The notes below the pieces were generated by a model. The model was not told the origin of the DNA. It saw only the letters and a list, made by a program, of their open reading frames with translations, and searched no databases. A stretch of 64,000 nucleotides of DNA, taken from assembly GCF_036785885.1 (NCBI RefSeq), contig NC_092317.1:4032501-4096500 (forward strand). Direction: 5' to 3'. Position 1 is the first letter of the stretch. Each line of letters opens with the position of its first letter. The stretch comes from Coffea arabica. Its lineage: Eukaryota; Streptophyta; Magnoliopsida; Gentianales; Rubiaceae. The position numbers and the translations under genes were made by a program. Positions 9,999 through 23,709 of this stretch are shown here, one piece after another.

Positions 9999-12900
9999 AT
10001 GGAGAAGAAGAAGTATCCAATCGGTGCGGAGCATTATACCCTGTACGAGGAGGTCGGGACAGGCGTAAGCGCTTCTGTTCATCGGGCGCTTTGTATTCCG
10101 TACAATGAGATTGTCGCCATCAAAATTCTCGATTTCGAACGCGATAACGTTGATCTGGTAACTCTCCCTTCTTGCCTCTGCGTTTTTTACTTTTTGCTTA
10201 AATAATTTCATGGCCTTCTTTTATGAGTAAATTATATATATATTGTTAGTGTGACATATGAGCAAATTTTGCACATGCATCGTATGATGACAGTGTATAT
10301 ATACTGACAGTATATATACGATTAATTTTTTTATATGTATATATATATGTGTGTGTGTGTTTGCGTATTTTCGAGTCATTTTTGCTTCGTGTTAATATGG
10401 TGACTCTGTTGTTGTTGCATGTGGGCTTGATTCATCGTCAACTGTCATTATGCTGGCGTGCGTACTTTTTTTTTTTTTTTTTTTTTTATCGTTTTAACGG
10501 AAACAGAAAGTAAATTGGAGTTTTTTTTTTAATTCTGTGGGTTTTTATATTATTGGGTCTAGTGATCGCCTCTTATGTCGAAACGAGTGCGAAATCAGAT
10601 CTTAAGAGTGTTTAAATTGATAAGGTTTTTAAAAGAGATCGCCGGCAAAGATGTGAGGGACAAAACAAATAAATCTGAAGAAGCGCATTTTTTTGTCGTC
10701 TAGCCTATTACTTAGTATGATACACAGAAGGTAAGTATATTTTAATTCATTAGACGTTGGATTGTTTGAATGCAACGTGGAAAAGTTACTGAATATTGAC
10801 CAGTTATCGTCATTACTATCTACTGTTTGCACAAAAGCTGGAGTCCTTGAAGCTTTGATTATTTGGAGCTCTGTTTGTGCTCTTTTCCCTTGTTTTCATG
10901 GTTGTTGTTAAATTAGTTTTATATGAATAAGAAATGAAAACAGAGTAGTTTCACTGGATATGTGTTTTTTTTTCCAACTTTTAAGTTGCAATTTTGAAAT
11001 AAACTTGTTAGTTTTATCAAATGTTGGTATTATATAAGTGATGGAACAGATTTTATGATTGATATCAAATGAATTATAGACATATAGACTACCAACATAT
11101 TCATCAATATATAGCTTTTTGTTTGTTTGGCAATTGAAAATTGTTGTTTGGAAAACTATGTTATGTTATTTCATTATAACCATGGTTGTATATTGGATAA
11201 TTTGACAAACTTACATAATTTGACTCTACGTAGAATAACATTTCTCGAGAAGCCCAAACAATGGTCCTGGTTGATCATCCAAATGTTCTAAAATCGCATT
11301 GTTCGTTTGTGAGTGATCATACCCTATGGGTGGTCATGCCTTATATGGCTGGGGGTTCTTGTCTTCACATACTCAAGGCTGTACATCCAGATGGCTTTGA
11401 GGAGACAGTTATTGCAACCATATTACGTGATGTACTAAAGGGATTAGAGTATCTTCACAGTCATGGCCACATTCATCGAGATGTTAAAGTAAGTTGCCGT
11501 TGAACTTTTTGAGCAAATTGTATGCAAAATAGTCTTGATTTCAATCTTCATTACATATTATTTTTGCTTTCAATCAACAGCTTATCATATTTATAATGAC
11601 ATGCAACAGCATGTGTTGTGCAATACGGCAATTGTGTGTTTAAATACACAAGTGTACCTAGTTACAAGTTGTGGGCAACTTCTTGTTACTTCATAGTTTA
11701 ACAACACAGGCACGAAATTTTAGTTCAATCTTCATTACCACTTGGTATATGCGCATATAGTAGACTTGTCCAAAAAATCAACCATGAATATGAAAAAGTA
11801 TTACAGTGTAAGTATGTAAAATATTCTAAGAATAAACTTGAGCTTTTCCACTAGGTAGTAATGTTTAATAGATGAACCTGCATGTGAGGTAGAAAAGACT
11901 TTTGGGAGGCCTTAATGTTTCTTAGCTATGTATAATGCTTATACTACAGATTAAGTGAAGAAAACATAAAGCTGCATGTTACCATTCCCGGTAGAAAATG
12001 CCTAGCTAAGGCATCTCTTGTTTAATAAAAACTGAAAGAAAGCTTCGATACAAGCAGGATGAATAATTTTGTCCAATTGGAAGCATGTTGAGTTTCATGC
12101 TTTTGATAACTTTTAAGATCAAATAGGCATATGCATTAAAAGAGAGGAGCTAATCCTAATTGATGAGATGGTAGAGCATGGCTTTGGAAATTCGTTGATG
12201 GCAATATTTAAGACACTTAAACTGTATCTTGTTGTTAATGCGACAGCTTTATGCATTAAAAGAGGAGTGCTAATCCTAATCGATGAGATGGTAGAGCATG
12301 GCTTTGGAAATTCATTGATGGCAATATTTAAGACACTTAAACTGTATCTTGTTGTTAATGCGACAGCTTTTTTGAAAGTACTCAATTTAGATCCATCATC
12401 ATTTTCATTACCCTTTTTTTTTGCACTCTTAGGCTGGAAATATTCTCATCGACTCTCGTGGTGGAATCAAATTGGGAGATTTTGGTGTTTCTGCTTGCTT
12501 GTTTGATTCAGGTGATAGGCAGCGCACGAGGAATACATTTGTTGGAACTCCTTGTTGGTATGTTCCATAGCAAGAGACTACTTTTTCACATTTTAGCACT
12601 TTCTCAATGTTATTTTGTTTGTTTGAATGACTACGTTGGAGGATTTCTTGTTAATACCTTTATAATTCAAAAGCTGATTCATACCCATGCATAAGTACAT
12701 TAAGTTAGTCTACTATATCATCTTAACCAGTTTTTTATGATTCAAGCTTATGTTCATTTTCTTATCACTTTTCTTTCTGTCGTGTGTCCATTTTCTTACA
12801 GGATGGCGCCTGAGGTTATGCAATTGCATGGTTATGACTTCAAGTATGTCTAAATCTTGTCTCACTTTGTAAATTTGGATTTAAGATATAAATTCTATGT

Positions 12901-15900
12901 ATTTAATTTGGGTTTGTTTATCTTGAAGAGCTGATATTTGGTCATTTGGTATAACTGCTTTGGAGCTTGCCCATGGCCATGCTCCTTTTTCAAAATATCC
13001 CCCAATGAAGGTGTGCATCTTCAAGTGACATGCTTTTTATGTTTGACACAATCAAAAAATTGTTAGTTTGAGCAGGATCTCATCTTATAGGTTTTGCTTA
13101 TGACCTTGCAAAATGCACCTCCTGGTCTTGACTATGAGAGAGACAAAAAGTTCTCAAAGGTATGCTATTGACAAATATGATGTTTTTTTTTCCATTATGA
13201 TTGTATTCTGAGATGTTGTTGGGCCTTTTTCCTATTATAGTCCTTTAAGCAAATGATTGCTAGTTGCCTGGTAAAAGACCCTTCCAAACGGCCTTCGGCA
13301 AAGAAATTATTAAAACATCCCTTTTTCAAGCAAGGAAGGTCAAATGATTATATATCAAGAACGCTCTTGGATGGTCTTCCTGCTCTGGGTGACCGACTTC
13401 AAGCACTTAAGGTTAGTGAAGTATGGCTTTTGATACAAGCACTAGTTTTCATTTTCATGGTTATTTTTGTTGACAGTATTTTATGTCAACCACAGAGAAA
13501 GGAGGAAGATATGCTAGCACAAAAGAAAATACCAGATGGGCAAAAAGAAGAAATGTCACAGGTTTGATTCTTCAATAGGCACTGTTTCGAGGGAACTAAT
13601 AATTTTTACTTTTTTTTTTTGGTTGCATCCTCTGCAAGATTATTGAGAATTATGGTGAACAATAAATATTGATATTGGTTAAACATGCCTATGTAGGATA
13701 GGCACTTACATGTAAATTTTGGGTACCCAATTGATAGTGACTGTATCTATGGTCATGACAATCATCCTTTGTGGCTATTAGTGTATTAACATGTGAACTA
13801 ATATGAGCAATTGATTAACGTGAATCAAAATGTGCGTCATGCTCCAAACTTCTTTTCTTCCAAGAACGTAGACAATTGTACTCGAGTCATTTTTCAAATG
13901 ATCTAGTTGCATGGATTGTTCCTATGACAGTTGATATTGAGGTTTTATAATCCTTTTTGACAATTTACGTGTCTAGTTATTGATCCGATGTATATCCCTT
14001 GCAAGAGTATGTTTGGAGTGTCAAGTTTTACTCTTTTGAAGGAAATTTAGGATTTTGGTAATATGCCCAATTGTTTAGCAATTGTTTTATTATCTAATTT
14101 ACCTAGGAAGTGAAGCTGCTTAAGAGTTGATGTTTGGTACTCCCATGATGGTTGTGATCTCTTAGGATATTGCTAAAACCTGTACTAGAATTATTACATT
14201 GTCAATTGTCTCAATTTATTTGGTTCTTGCACTACTTAATTTGTTTTCAAATGTCTGCAGAATGAGTATAAACGTGGCATCAGTGGTTGGAATTTTGATC
14301 TTGAAGACATGAAGGCTCAGGCTTCCCTGGTATAATAAATAACTTTGTCTAGTATATATATATTTTTAGAAATATTGTATTCTTGGTTTTAGGATTTGAT
14401 GCTATTCTTTTTATCTAATTTATTCTTTATCTCAGATCCAAGATGAGGACATTATTGTTGAGAAAGACCAGAAAGGGAGTACGAATTCACTCTCAAGTCT
14501 TGATATACATGGAAAACAATTTCAACGTCAATTGTCTTCAGCCAGTCAATTTGCACTACAGCGTCAATCGTCATTTGCAAGTCAATATTCAGATCCTGTA
14601 GGTCATTTTGGTTTTTACAATGTGTTCTACTAGTATGTAACACTATGAGAGCTGCTCTTCTTGATGACCTAATGTCTTGTCGCTTCTCAGGATGACAATA
14701 ATCTGATTACTCATCCTTCGTCAGCTGATTCTACCGTGGTCTATAATATGTATGTGATCCTACATCAAAGTTTGATTCATTGTTTTAATCACATTGGTGC
14801 ATGCATTTTACTCAATCATAATTTATGAGCTCATATTTGGTTTTAATGCATATTGGGCGCGTTACTAAAGAACTTGGATCTCATACATTTTAGTCTTTTA
14901 GGGGTTCGCTAATTCAATATAATTTGCAGAGCTAAAAGCGAGAAATCTGATGATGATGCAAGCTGTTTCAATTCAGTCCATGAGCACCAGAACTCTATCC
15001 CCCAGATTGAGTATCATGCAGAAACTAATTCTTCCATAAGACCACATCCAGAGACCAATGGAAAATTAGCAGAGAATTTCATGCCATATTCTCATCAGAG
15101 GTAAATTCACTTTTGTACAGTGGATTGGACCATTTGCTAAATTATGGTTTTAATGAATAAGGGATAAGAATTTTTCTAAACTTATCCAATTTTTATGATT
15201 CATGATAGTTAAGCATTCCCAAGAAAATCCTCTTACAAAATTTGAAGATTTTTGTGCTTTAATGACCATTTCTTCATCCATAATCATTTTTCTAGGAACT
15301 TTCCTTGCTACATTGATAGCATCTTGATGTGTACATGCATGTTTGGTGATTTTTTTTTTAAGTTTATTAATTTCTCCTTTTAGAACATGTTTTTATTTAT
15401 TTATTTTAAAAATATGCAGTGATAGTTTTCAAAGTCAGCCACAAAGCACATCAAATTACAATGTTGATCTTCCTCATCAAGCAGTAAATGATGTGCCTTC
15501 TGAGACAAGTTCTAAGGCTTCCAAAACATCAGGCAAGATTTTGCTAGTTTTACATCTTTTTTGTTTAAATGCATTGCGATCTTGTTTCTTGATTTCTATA
15601 GCTGTCAAAAGATAATAATCTTTTACATAAAACACACTTTTTGAGCAGTAAATAGTGACGAACTAGATGAAAAAGCAAAATGCCCTGTTGTTCAGCAAAA
15701 AGGCCGTTTTAAGGTTACTTCCGAGAACGTCGACTTTGAAAAGGTGATTTCCATTGTCTTAACGTTTAACATCCCGCAATAATGTCTGAACGTACTTTAG
15801 AAATTTTCTTTTTTCTTTTTTCAGGTTTCCCCTTCTCCAATTCTTCAGAAAAGTCAGAGCATGCAGGTGAGCTTTTTTAGGTGATGCATAAAAAAAACAA

Positions 15901-16932
15901 TATTCTGTTCATTAGATGTCTTGTGCAATTGCATCCCTAAGTACAGCAATTGCATGATTGCTACTTTGTCAATTGTCATTATAAAGTTTTTTTAAATAGC
16001 ATTACGGATAATGCAGGTCATTTCACCACAGCCTGGTACATCTATACCAGTTACTCTAAGTGAGGCTGCGGTTGCTATACCTCCTAATCTTCCTAACCAA
16101 TCCTTTCATTCAATGCTGCAATCAGTTTTGCAAACAAATATTGTCCAAAGGGTATGGATTGAGTTTACATATCACCTTTTAGCGGTATCATTTTGCTTAT
16201 AGCTTGTGACATTTATATTGATCTCAACAGGAGAGTATACTGAGTCTGATGAAGCTACTCTCTACTGGGGATAGTACAGGTAGGTGATGTCGATTAAATT
16301 GAATTGTTTTGCTCATTTTGACTTTCTTACATAATTCACTATTATGCAGTGGATGGAGCATGTGCATCGGCAAATGCAGCTATGACAGAGAAATCTTTGG
16401 TACGTAACTATTTACACTTCTTGGAAGTTGTGTGATATAAGAATTTGGCTTGTTTTGTGTGATTTTCCTCTTCATGTGGCACTTAAGTGTTGTAGTAGTT
16501 GCATGAAAACTTTATTTTATCACTTTTTCAAGTCATGAAATCTTAATTTCAAACCCAAGTTCTTGCGTATAGAGATGAGTTTTGAGGATATTAGACTTGA
16601 TAGTTTTGACTAGTCAAGTACCAAGGAGCTTGCCTTCGTGAATTGTGTTGTTTAAACTAGTCTTTTGAGGTTGATTTTTCAAAGTTTAAGCTAACCATTT
16701 TTTCCCCTTTGGACTAGATGGAGGCAGCTCATGATCGGGAGAAGGAATTACTACGTGAAGTAACTGATCTGCAGTGGAGGTACTTGTGATGACATGCATA
16801 CAAGGCATCATGCTAACTTGTGTTAAAACCAAATTCTAATTGCTTTGCACTTCATTTCCTTTATGTAGGCTCATATCTGCCCAAGAAGAGCTTCAAAAAT
16901 GCAAAACAGAAAATGCACAGGCTGAATTTTGA
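9999..16932 (+). CDS. STE20/GCK-type Ser/Thr protein kinase (BLUS1-related, SPAK/OSR1-like family)
   Basis: 20 exons: 9999-10157, 11234-11488, 12433-12557, 12802-12843, 12929-13010, 13091-13159, 13241-13411, 13496-13561, 14261-14329, 14436-14597, 14691-14749, 14930-15100, 15420-15532, 15649-15743, 15825-15866, 16017-16151, 16231-16279, 16350-16399, 16718-16779, 16869-16932. All phases close; CDS 2,040 nt, 679 residues. The kinase domain fills about residues 13-275: Gly loop GTGVSASVH, catalytic VAIK (K42), HRDVK (134-138), DFG (154-156), and GTPCWMAPE with activation-loop T177. [21 protein letters not shown] and VKDPSKRP are diagnostic of the plant clade that includes Arabidopsis At5g14720 and At4g24100 and is related to BLUS1. 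The C-terminal ~390 residues are Ser/Gln-rich and end in a short coiled coil ([15 protein letters not shown]). One intron (15533-15648) starts with GC. Substrate is not predictable. Intron 2 holds a 120-bp tandem duplication. Confidence 0.92.
12131..12370. repeat. 120-bp tandem duplication in kinase intron 2
   Basis: 12131-12250 and 12251-12370 are two adjacent copies with an exact 120-bp period, nearly identical (differences cluster near the start). They lie 62 bp before exon 3. Because 120 is divisible by three, an open frame runs through both copies, but it lies wholly inside the intron. Confidence 0.9.
15533..15648 (+). other. GC-AG intron of the kinase gene
   Basis: The donor reads CAG|GCAAGA, the consensus for the minor GC-AG class, and the acceptor GAGCAG|T. 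Using it keeps the frame open ([14 protein letters not shown]-type junction); no GT nearby does so. Confidence 0.8.
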
Positions 16933-19343
16933 TATGCTTGAAGAGCAATACAATGAGGTTTATGTTCGAAAGAGTAGTCAAAATTAGGTTGGTGTTTGTA
17001 CAGTTGGTCTCTTAAGTAGGTTAACATATTACTATAGATTACCAATTCGTGCCAATTCTGAGCCTGAAATCGGCTTTGTGCATAATGAGCTTTTCATTAA
17101 ACTTTGTGATATCTAGTCACGATCGTATGGAGTAGACTCATGCTAATTTCTTTTCTCCTTAAAATTAGCCAACACGGGAACTTTCCTGGTAAAGAAGCCA
17201 ATCAGAACAAATTTCAATCCTGTGTTCCCACCGTCGCAAGCCTACTGCAGCTGCCTATATGTCTTGAAGCACACACTCCAATCCTAAATTCCCACCATTG
17301 GTTGATTGATGATGGACTTAGGCTGGTCCTCCTTATACTTTATTACCTGTTTGGTTTCTTTATTTATGTTGCTAAGTTAGAAATTAGATTTTGGCCTCAG
17401 TTGATACCTGATGATTGATTATGTATAGAACCCGTACCGAGAGTAGCGGAGCAAAGAGATTTGGCAACTAATCTTTCCTCGCTGATCAAAGTTTAAGCTG
17501 TCCATTTCAAGAAAAATGAAAAAAAAATCAGATTGTCAACTTGCCTTTCTAAAAGCCTTGGTGTGTCCGATGCATCATCAATCACCCATGAGATCATGAG
17601 TATGCTAATTAATTACAAATTGATACAAGGTGTCATTCATCTGAGCACGCAAGGCCTTTGCTCTATGCAAATTGGAATTCACTCAGAAAAATGCAGGCGG
17701 GTACATTTTTCTTCCATCAAAAATAAGAGTGACATGGTTATGAACTCGTAATCACAATTGCATTGTTGACAGATCACGTATAAAAACAGTTCAGCCAGCT
17801 ACATCACTGGCATTAAATAATAAATCAAAGGGTTGTTAAACCTTGGATTAGGGACCTAGACAGCTAAATCTGTAGGAGCCTGTCTATTTCATCAAATGTT
17901 AAATCACTTTTACGAGTTTTGGGTGCTTTTTCAACCTTTTGTCTGTATATGTACCTGTACACTGGATCGAGTAAGTAGACTCCAGAAAATACGCTATCAC
18001 CGGAAGATTAAGAACTTTTGACGTGTTGCCGGAATCGTCCACGTATTCACAAATGAATTTAAAATTCGACTTTTACACTTGTTATGGATCCAACAGTGAG
18101 ACAGCGCATTCACTGTCAATGTATATAAGATCTACATTTATTAATTTGGGTGCTTGTAATGATCAAAACTAAACTAACAGGCTAGGACGAGGCCTGGGCC
18201 TGTGTTTAATTTCGTGCTAAACACCTCCGTTTTTCTTTTTTGGGGATTGAGGGCGGAAGCCATAATTACGTAGCTTTTCTTGCTTAAACAAAGTGGGGAA
18301 CGGGATAGTGATAGAAGAGAAGGACGTCAAGCACAATGCCCGGATTTGTCTTGTGTGGAATGCTTGGCAACAATAAGAAATCTGTAATGGATAAGATTCA
18401 ATGGCAACATGAACGGGCTTGTAACATGAAGTGGAATATCACCTAACTGTCGGTACTACTATATAATCTGATTTTAAATCTTCATCTACATATTGGTAGC
18501 GACGTACGTATCAAATTATGATATTCGATTATCGAAACAAGTTGCATTCTACCTGAGTTATAAGATATTTAAGTTTCAAACTCAAACTCAAATTTTGATC
18601 GAATAGGCTTCTAATGGTAATCTTGATGCTCATTTGCACCTTAATCCATACTCTTTTGTACCAAATTTAGGCTGCCTAATCCGCCGCCATTGATATTAAA
18701 GAGAGAGCCTAATCCGTCATTTTGTTCAAATTTATCTTTTCTTTCATGCATTGTCAGCCAAGAGAGAGCAGCTAGTGATATCCTTAACTAGGGTTGGCTT
18801 AACATCCCAAATTTTAGCTAATGGTAATCTTTTTTTTTTTAAGGATAATTTTTTTTAAAAAAATAAAGTTAGTAACTTGTTTTAAACACAACGAACCATG
18901 TTCGATTCAGGCTAAATAGTCACTCATTGCCAAATTCTTGGGCTCTTTCCACACTTCTTGTTCAACCTTTGCATTTGGGAACAGTAACAAATACAATGGA
19001 GGTACGTACGTATACAAAAAAATTTAAACAAAAAAGGTCTTTTATAGCTTTGTAAGAAGATACAAGCACAATGCATCTAAGAAGGGAGAACTATCAAGGT
19101 AGCTGCAGGCTTAATAACGTGGTAGCTGATTATAGACTCTTCTACGTTAGAGAATTGAGGTCGAAAAAATCAAAGGTAGGTGGATGTCCAATTCTTTAGC
19201 TCACTTCGAAGTTTAATTTATTGTACCTTGATAATTTGAATGCTGGACAGCAAATGTTCGAGTACAGAGCCTACAGGCTACTTTTGACAAGGGCGGCTAA
19301 TCCAACGATAATAGTCATTAGTTTCCGGAACGATGAAAGGTGA
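16933..19343. other. Kinase 3' side and intergenic DNA
   Basis: After the kinase stop there is AT-rich sequence with no gene that I can recognise. The short open frames near 17140-17750 have no conserved motif or codon bias. Confidence 0.4.
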
Positions 19344-19345
19344 TA

Positions 19346-19675
19346 CTCCTTCCGTCCCACTTTGATAGTCCTGTTTTCCTTTTTCGTCTATCCCAAATTG
19401 TAGTCCAGTTTTCAATTGAAGAATGTAGTTGTATTTTAATTTTCTTAAAATACCCTTATTCAATGTAAGTTGTTGTTACTATAAACCTACCCCATTTAAT
19501 GAGAGTTGATTCTTTTTTTACTATCAATTCAAGTTCCCATAAAATTATACTCTAATTAATGTGAGGGTATTTTAGGAAAATAGCTACCTAAATTGATTGT
19601 TCCAATAAAGTTAACTACTTTTTTTTTAAACTGTGTGAAAAAATAATCAGGACTATCAAAGTGGGACGGAGGGAG
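19346..19675. mobile_element. Stowaway-type (Tc1/mariner) MITE
   Basis: 330 bp with 28-bp terminal inverted repeats beginning CTCCYTCCGTCCCACTTTGA and differing at one position, flanked by TA dinucleotides (19344-19345 and 19676-19677). The CTCCCTCCGTCCC terminus and TA target site are the Stowaway signature. It is AT-rich and non-coding, mobilised only by a transposase in trans. Confidence 0.92.
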
Positions 19676-19677
19676 TA

Positions 19678-22600
19678 TGATACTAAATTGGTTTTACGTT
19701 CGGTCTTGAGCCTGATTTTTTATTAATGTTGTCTGTAGAAAAAGGAACCAAAGGTTGTGGATCTTGTGATCTAGCTTTGATATCTAGCTTAATACTATCG
19801 TGGCTTCCTGACAAACAACAATTATGTTTTCAGAGTTTCATTTGCCAGTTGGATGGATTGAATAAAGATTCAATCTCTGTCGCATTAGATGGTCTGAAAA
19901 CAAAATCGAAAATGCCAGAAAACTAAAACCATTAATAAATTAGGTTCAATCTGGTGAAGCCGCCGGAACCTATGATCCCTGGATGAATTAAAGTCTATCA
20001 TTTTGCCTTTTTCTAACATTAAAAATAACCTATGAAAAGCTTTGCCCGTTGTCCATGAAAAGTTGAACAATCACCGATGTGAGTAATAATTGCTGCAAAT
20101 TCGCCAGAAGCTGCGGCTAAAGCGGTCTTGTTTTAGCAGATTTAGGGTGCGTTTAATAAAATTTAGAGGCGTAAATAAGTCGAATATCTCGTGTTTAAAT
20201 ACTGTTTGTTAAACTACTCAAATAAATCTCGTGTTCGTTCGATAATGTTCAAGTTTCAAATCAGTGTTCGTGTTCGGCTCGTTAAGCAAAATCCTAATTC
20301 GAGTTCGAGTTCGAGTTCGAATTCGAATTCGACTCATTTAACATAAACGAGTCATTTGCGAACAGGCTCGAGATATTCGAATCCAAACTCTGGAGACGTT
20401 TGAGCAACACATGTACGGGACTAACAGAGGCTGAAAAGCCTGTAATAGGAATTAGGAATACAATACTAACCCTAAATTTTGTGAAATGACAACTAGGCCT
20501 TGTATTCATTCGATTACTTGTCGAGCCAAAATGTTTGTTCGAACTTGACTCATATAAAATTTCGAAGGAACAGTTATCGAACAGAAAAGAGCCTAAATGA
20601 ACCAAGCTAACGAGCAGCTTGGTTCGTTTAACAGCACTAATAAAACTGAAGTTTGAAACTTGATATTTAAATCCGCTAATTTATTCAATTATTAAGTATT
20701 GAAATCTTAACATTTGATAGTATTTTGTATTAAGTAATAAGTGAACAATTTATCAATTATTGTATTGAGCAAGTTCTGTTAAACAATAGAGAACCAATTA
20801 ATTAATCAAGTCCTATTTTTTGTTACAAAAAATGTCTGGACGTATAATATGTAAATAGTATTAAATTGAGTTATCAAACATGGTTTTAATATTGAAAATT
20901 ACGTGAATTATGATGGACTTGAAACTTGAAAGTGGAGAGGGAATGTATAATCCATGTTGATCTTGATTTGGATTTGAATTGACCTTTGAGTCTAGATCAT
21001 GTATGATCCATATACCTAAACCGGGACCAGAGTCTAAACAAGTAAAATAAAAATAGATTGTAATCATATAATAGCAACGGTAGAGTGTATATGATTCACT
21101 GCACATACCAACCCCCCAATTAATGTATCACAAAATCTCTTGGAAGCACATACTAATTGCACAACTAACTCTCTTTTCTTTGTCCTCTCTTCTATTCTCA
21201 ATTAAGTAAATTAATTTGTAAAGCGGGACGAGGATAGTTGTTGACTTGTCCTCTAGTCCCAGATGAAAATGACACGAACAGTAGGACATCCTCGATTTTG
21301 TGAATTTCTATGACATGCTATTATGCTTGTTGAGGTAAATTAATTCGTTTTATCCAACCAAATTTGGAAGCAAAAATTCTTTATCTTTCTTGAATACGGT
21401 AAAAACCAAAAGGAAATTAAATTCTGGGCAATCACTGCAGGGACATATTAATGATCACCAAATTCTAGTTCAAATGCTTTGGTGGCTTTTCAAATTTAAA
21501 CCGAATTTAGAAGTTTTATTCATTTTCAACTAAAAAAACATGCAAGCACATATAAAATTTCCAAAATTTACATCATTTGGTTGTAAAGTTTCATTATCCA
21601 GTTATTTTATACAGCGCTCAAGTCTCTTAAACGTTCATCGAATTTCAAAATAATTCACAATATATGTTTGTCGATTACTAGGAAAACTTTTTAAAATGCT
21701 TCTTATTAAGGAAAAAGATACCTAAAACATCTCAATTAATTTCCTCTTCTATTTATGACCATTCTTTTTACTTTTTGAAACTATGAGATATTTTCATAGC
21801 AAAAACGAAGATGGTGGATTGATTCGACACCTCTTTGCATTAGATAGGATTCAAATCCCTGATCTACAGCTCAGAGAGGAATTAAATTTTCGGTGGCCAC
21901 CGGGCCGTAGCTCAGTGGTTTGTGAGAAACATGTTAACTTGTAAGTAAATGAGAATGACAATTGCACTCTCAATCTGAACAGATAAATGACAAATCAATC
22001 GCAGTGACATTAGCGTACTAGCTTTTGTTTTCCAATTAATGAGCTTTGTTTTCCGATTAATTCATCATTAATTTCTTTTCATACAAGAAGTGTCCCATTG
22101 TTCACCAAACAATTTCTTCAATCTAAAATCATCCACGTAGGTGTGTCTTTGAATTATGGGCAACCGGATGCGTGCATGAAAGATGATAGCACCCTTTTCA
22201 ATTTACTTTTTGTTGTATCGTTTCTTAAACCCGTACATACATGCAAATATCAACTAGCACTCCAGTGGCGCCTTTATCCTCCTCAAAAACATTGAATAAC
22301 TTTAGAACATCTTACCAGGAAAAAAATGAAAAAGAAAAAGAGAATGGAGTGAGTTTGAGAGATGCAAATACTTAAACCACTCACTGCATTCTAATATAAA
22401 CAAGTAATGCGATTCACCTTGAAATCTAAAGTTACTACTTTATTATTATCATCCTCAAATTTTAGGTACTTTCGTTCTCTATAAATAAAATAAAGGGTTC
22501 ATCTTGTATACGTCCACATAAAACTAAAATTTTGTCTTAGCGTTTCAGTAGTAATTAACAAGTAATATTTTGAACTTACATTATTGTGCTTGTGAATTTC

Positions 22601-23709
22601 AAAATCTTGTGATGCTACAATAAGAAAGTTATGATGGCATGGAATCCTCAAGACCAGGCTTAGGAAATTCCATGTTGTTAGCGTAGGTCTATCATATAAA
22701 AGTGGCATATTTTTTAAGAACACGAAACAGCTCCAAATCAAGCCATATATTTGCTAAATTGATGCCAACATCAAGGGCTTGCTTGCCAAAGTATGAACTC
22801 TAGCAAAGCTTGTACTTGCAAAGAAACAGAAGCCAAATTCGGGCGTCCAAACTTCATGGGCTGTTAGTTAGGTACAGAGCTGTTAAGATCACTGCTACTC
22901 TGCACTGGAAGTTGTTCGGTTCGGTTGGTCCCCCACCTTCCCTTCCGCCCAAGCTCATGGCTTACATATCCACACAAAATCGATGAACATTGTTGCAGTT
23001 ATTCAACACTACTCAATGAGCTCACAAATAAGAAAGCTTCATTGGAGCCAGGGCCAACATCAGAGAAACTTGTAAGTGAAAAGTATTGAGCTGTTCTACA
23101 ACAATCATACCATCAACGTCTCGACTGTAATCCAAATCCACTACTTTCTTGATTTACCGGCCACCCACCCCCCCCTCTGCCCCCAATCCCAAGAATGTAG
23201 CAAGTCACTGGCCACCACCATACACACCTCTCATTAATTCCTTTCTTTGTATGTGATGGCACAACCAACAACTGTCAACTATTAAAGTTGATTTGTTTAA
23301 TTAGAAATGGACGATTGGTTACTTGTCAATTTTTAGCAGGTGGGATTTTGAAAACTGCAATTGCTACGCATAGACAGAAGTTTTTCATGATTATGAACGG
23401 TAAAAGCTTTGTATCCTTAGATAGGCTGCTTTCTTTCAAGTCCTATAAGTATTCTGTTTCCTTGGAATCTATACATATAAATTTGAGCAAGAGTCAAGCC
23501 TAAAAGTGACAGTGCAAGGCTAAAAATGACTAAAGGGTGGTTTTCATTCTCATGTTGTTTTAATTACCCTACCAAGTTTGTTCTTTTTTGTCATTATTGT
23601 TTGCTTTCTTTTTAGCCATTTTAGTTATTTTGAAATAAGTTTCAGCGAGCTCTGTCTCAAAAAAAAAAAAAAAAGTTCCATGCTATAGTAGCTTTGGAGG
23701 TTTCCGCAA
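19678..23709. other. Gene-poor intergenic DNA upstream of CER3-like
   Basis: No gene recognised. It contains a decayed repeat at about 20200-20637, a C-rich run at 23166-23175 and a poly-A run just before the CER3-like start. Confidence 0.4.
20200..20637. repeat. Decayed non-autonomous DNA element with GAGTTC hexamer repeats
   Basis: Left and right edges carry loosely inverted GTTAAAC-type sequences (TGTTTGTTAAACT and TTCGTTTAACAGCACT). The interior is rich in GTTCG words and has an imperfect (GAGTTC)n microsatellite at 20299-20333. No TSD was found, so the class (perhaps hAT-like) is a guess. Confidence 0.35.

Noticed and set aside
12119-12506. Open frames of 88 and 112 codons near the kinase
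   Set aside because: They come from the 120-bp intronic tandem duplication, whose period is divisible by three; the spliced kinase skips the region.
17140-17751. Two open frames downstream of the kinase gene
   Set aside because: No motif or start context of note, and the kinase has a natural stop at 16932 that matches the end of its homologues.
21890-21930. tRNA-like GGCCGTAGCTCAGTGGTTTG
   Set aside because: Resembles an A box, but no cloverleaf can be folded and no B box follows on the same strand; at most a piece of an old SINE.
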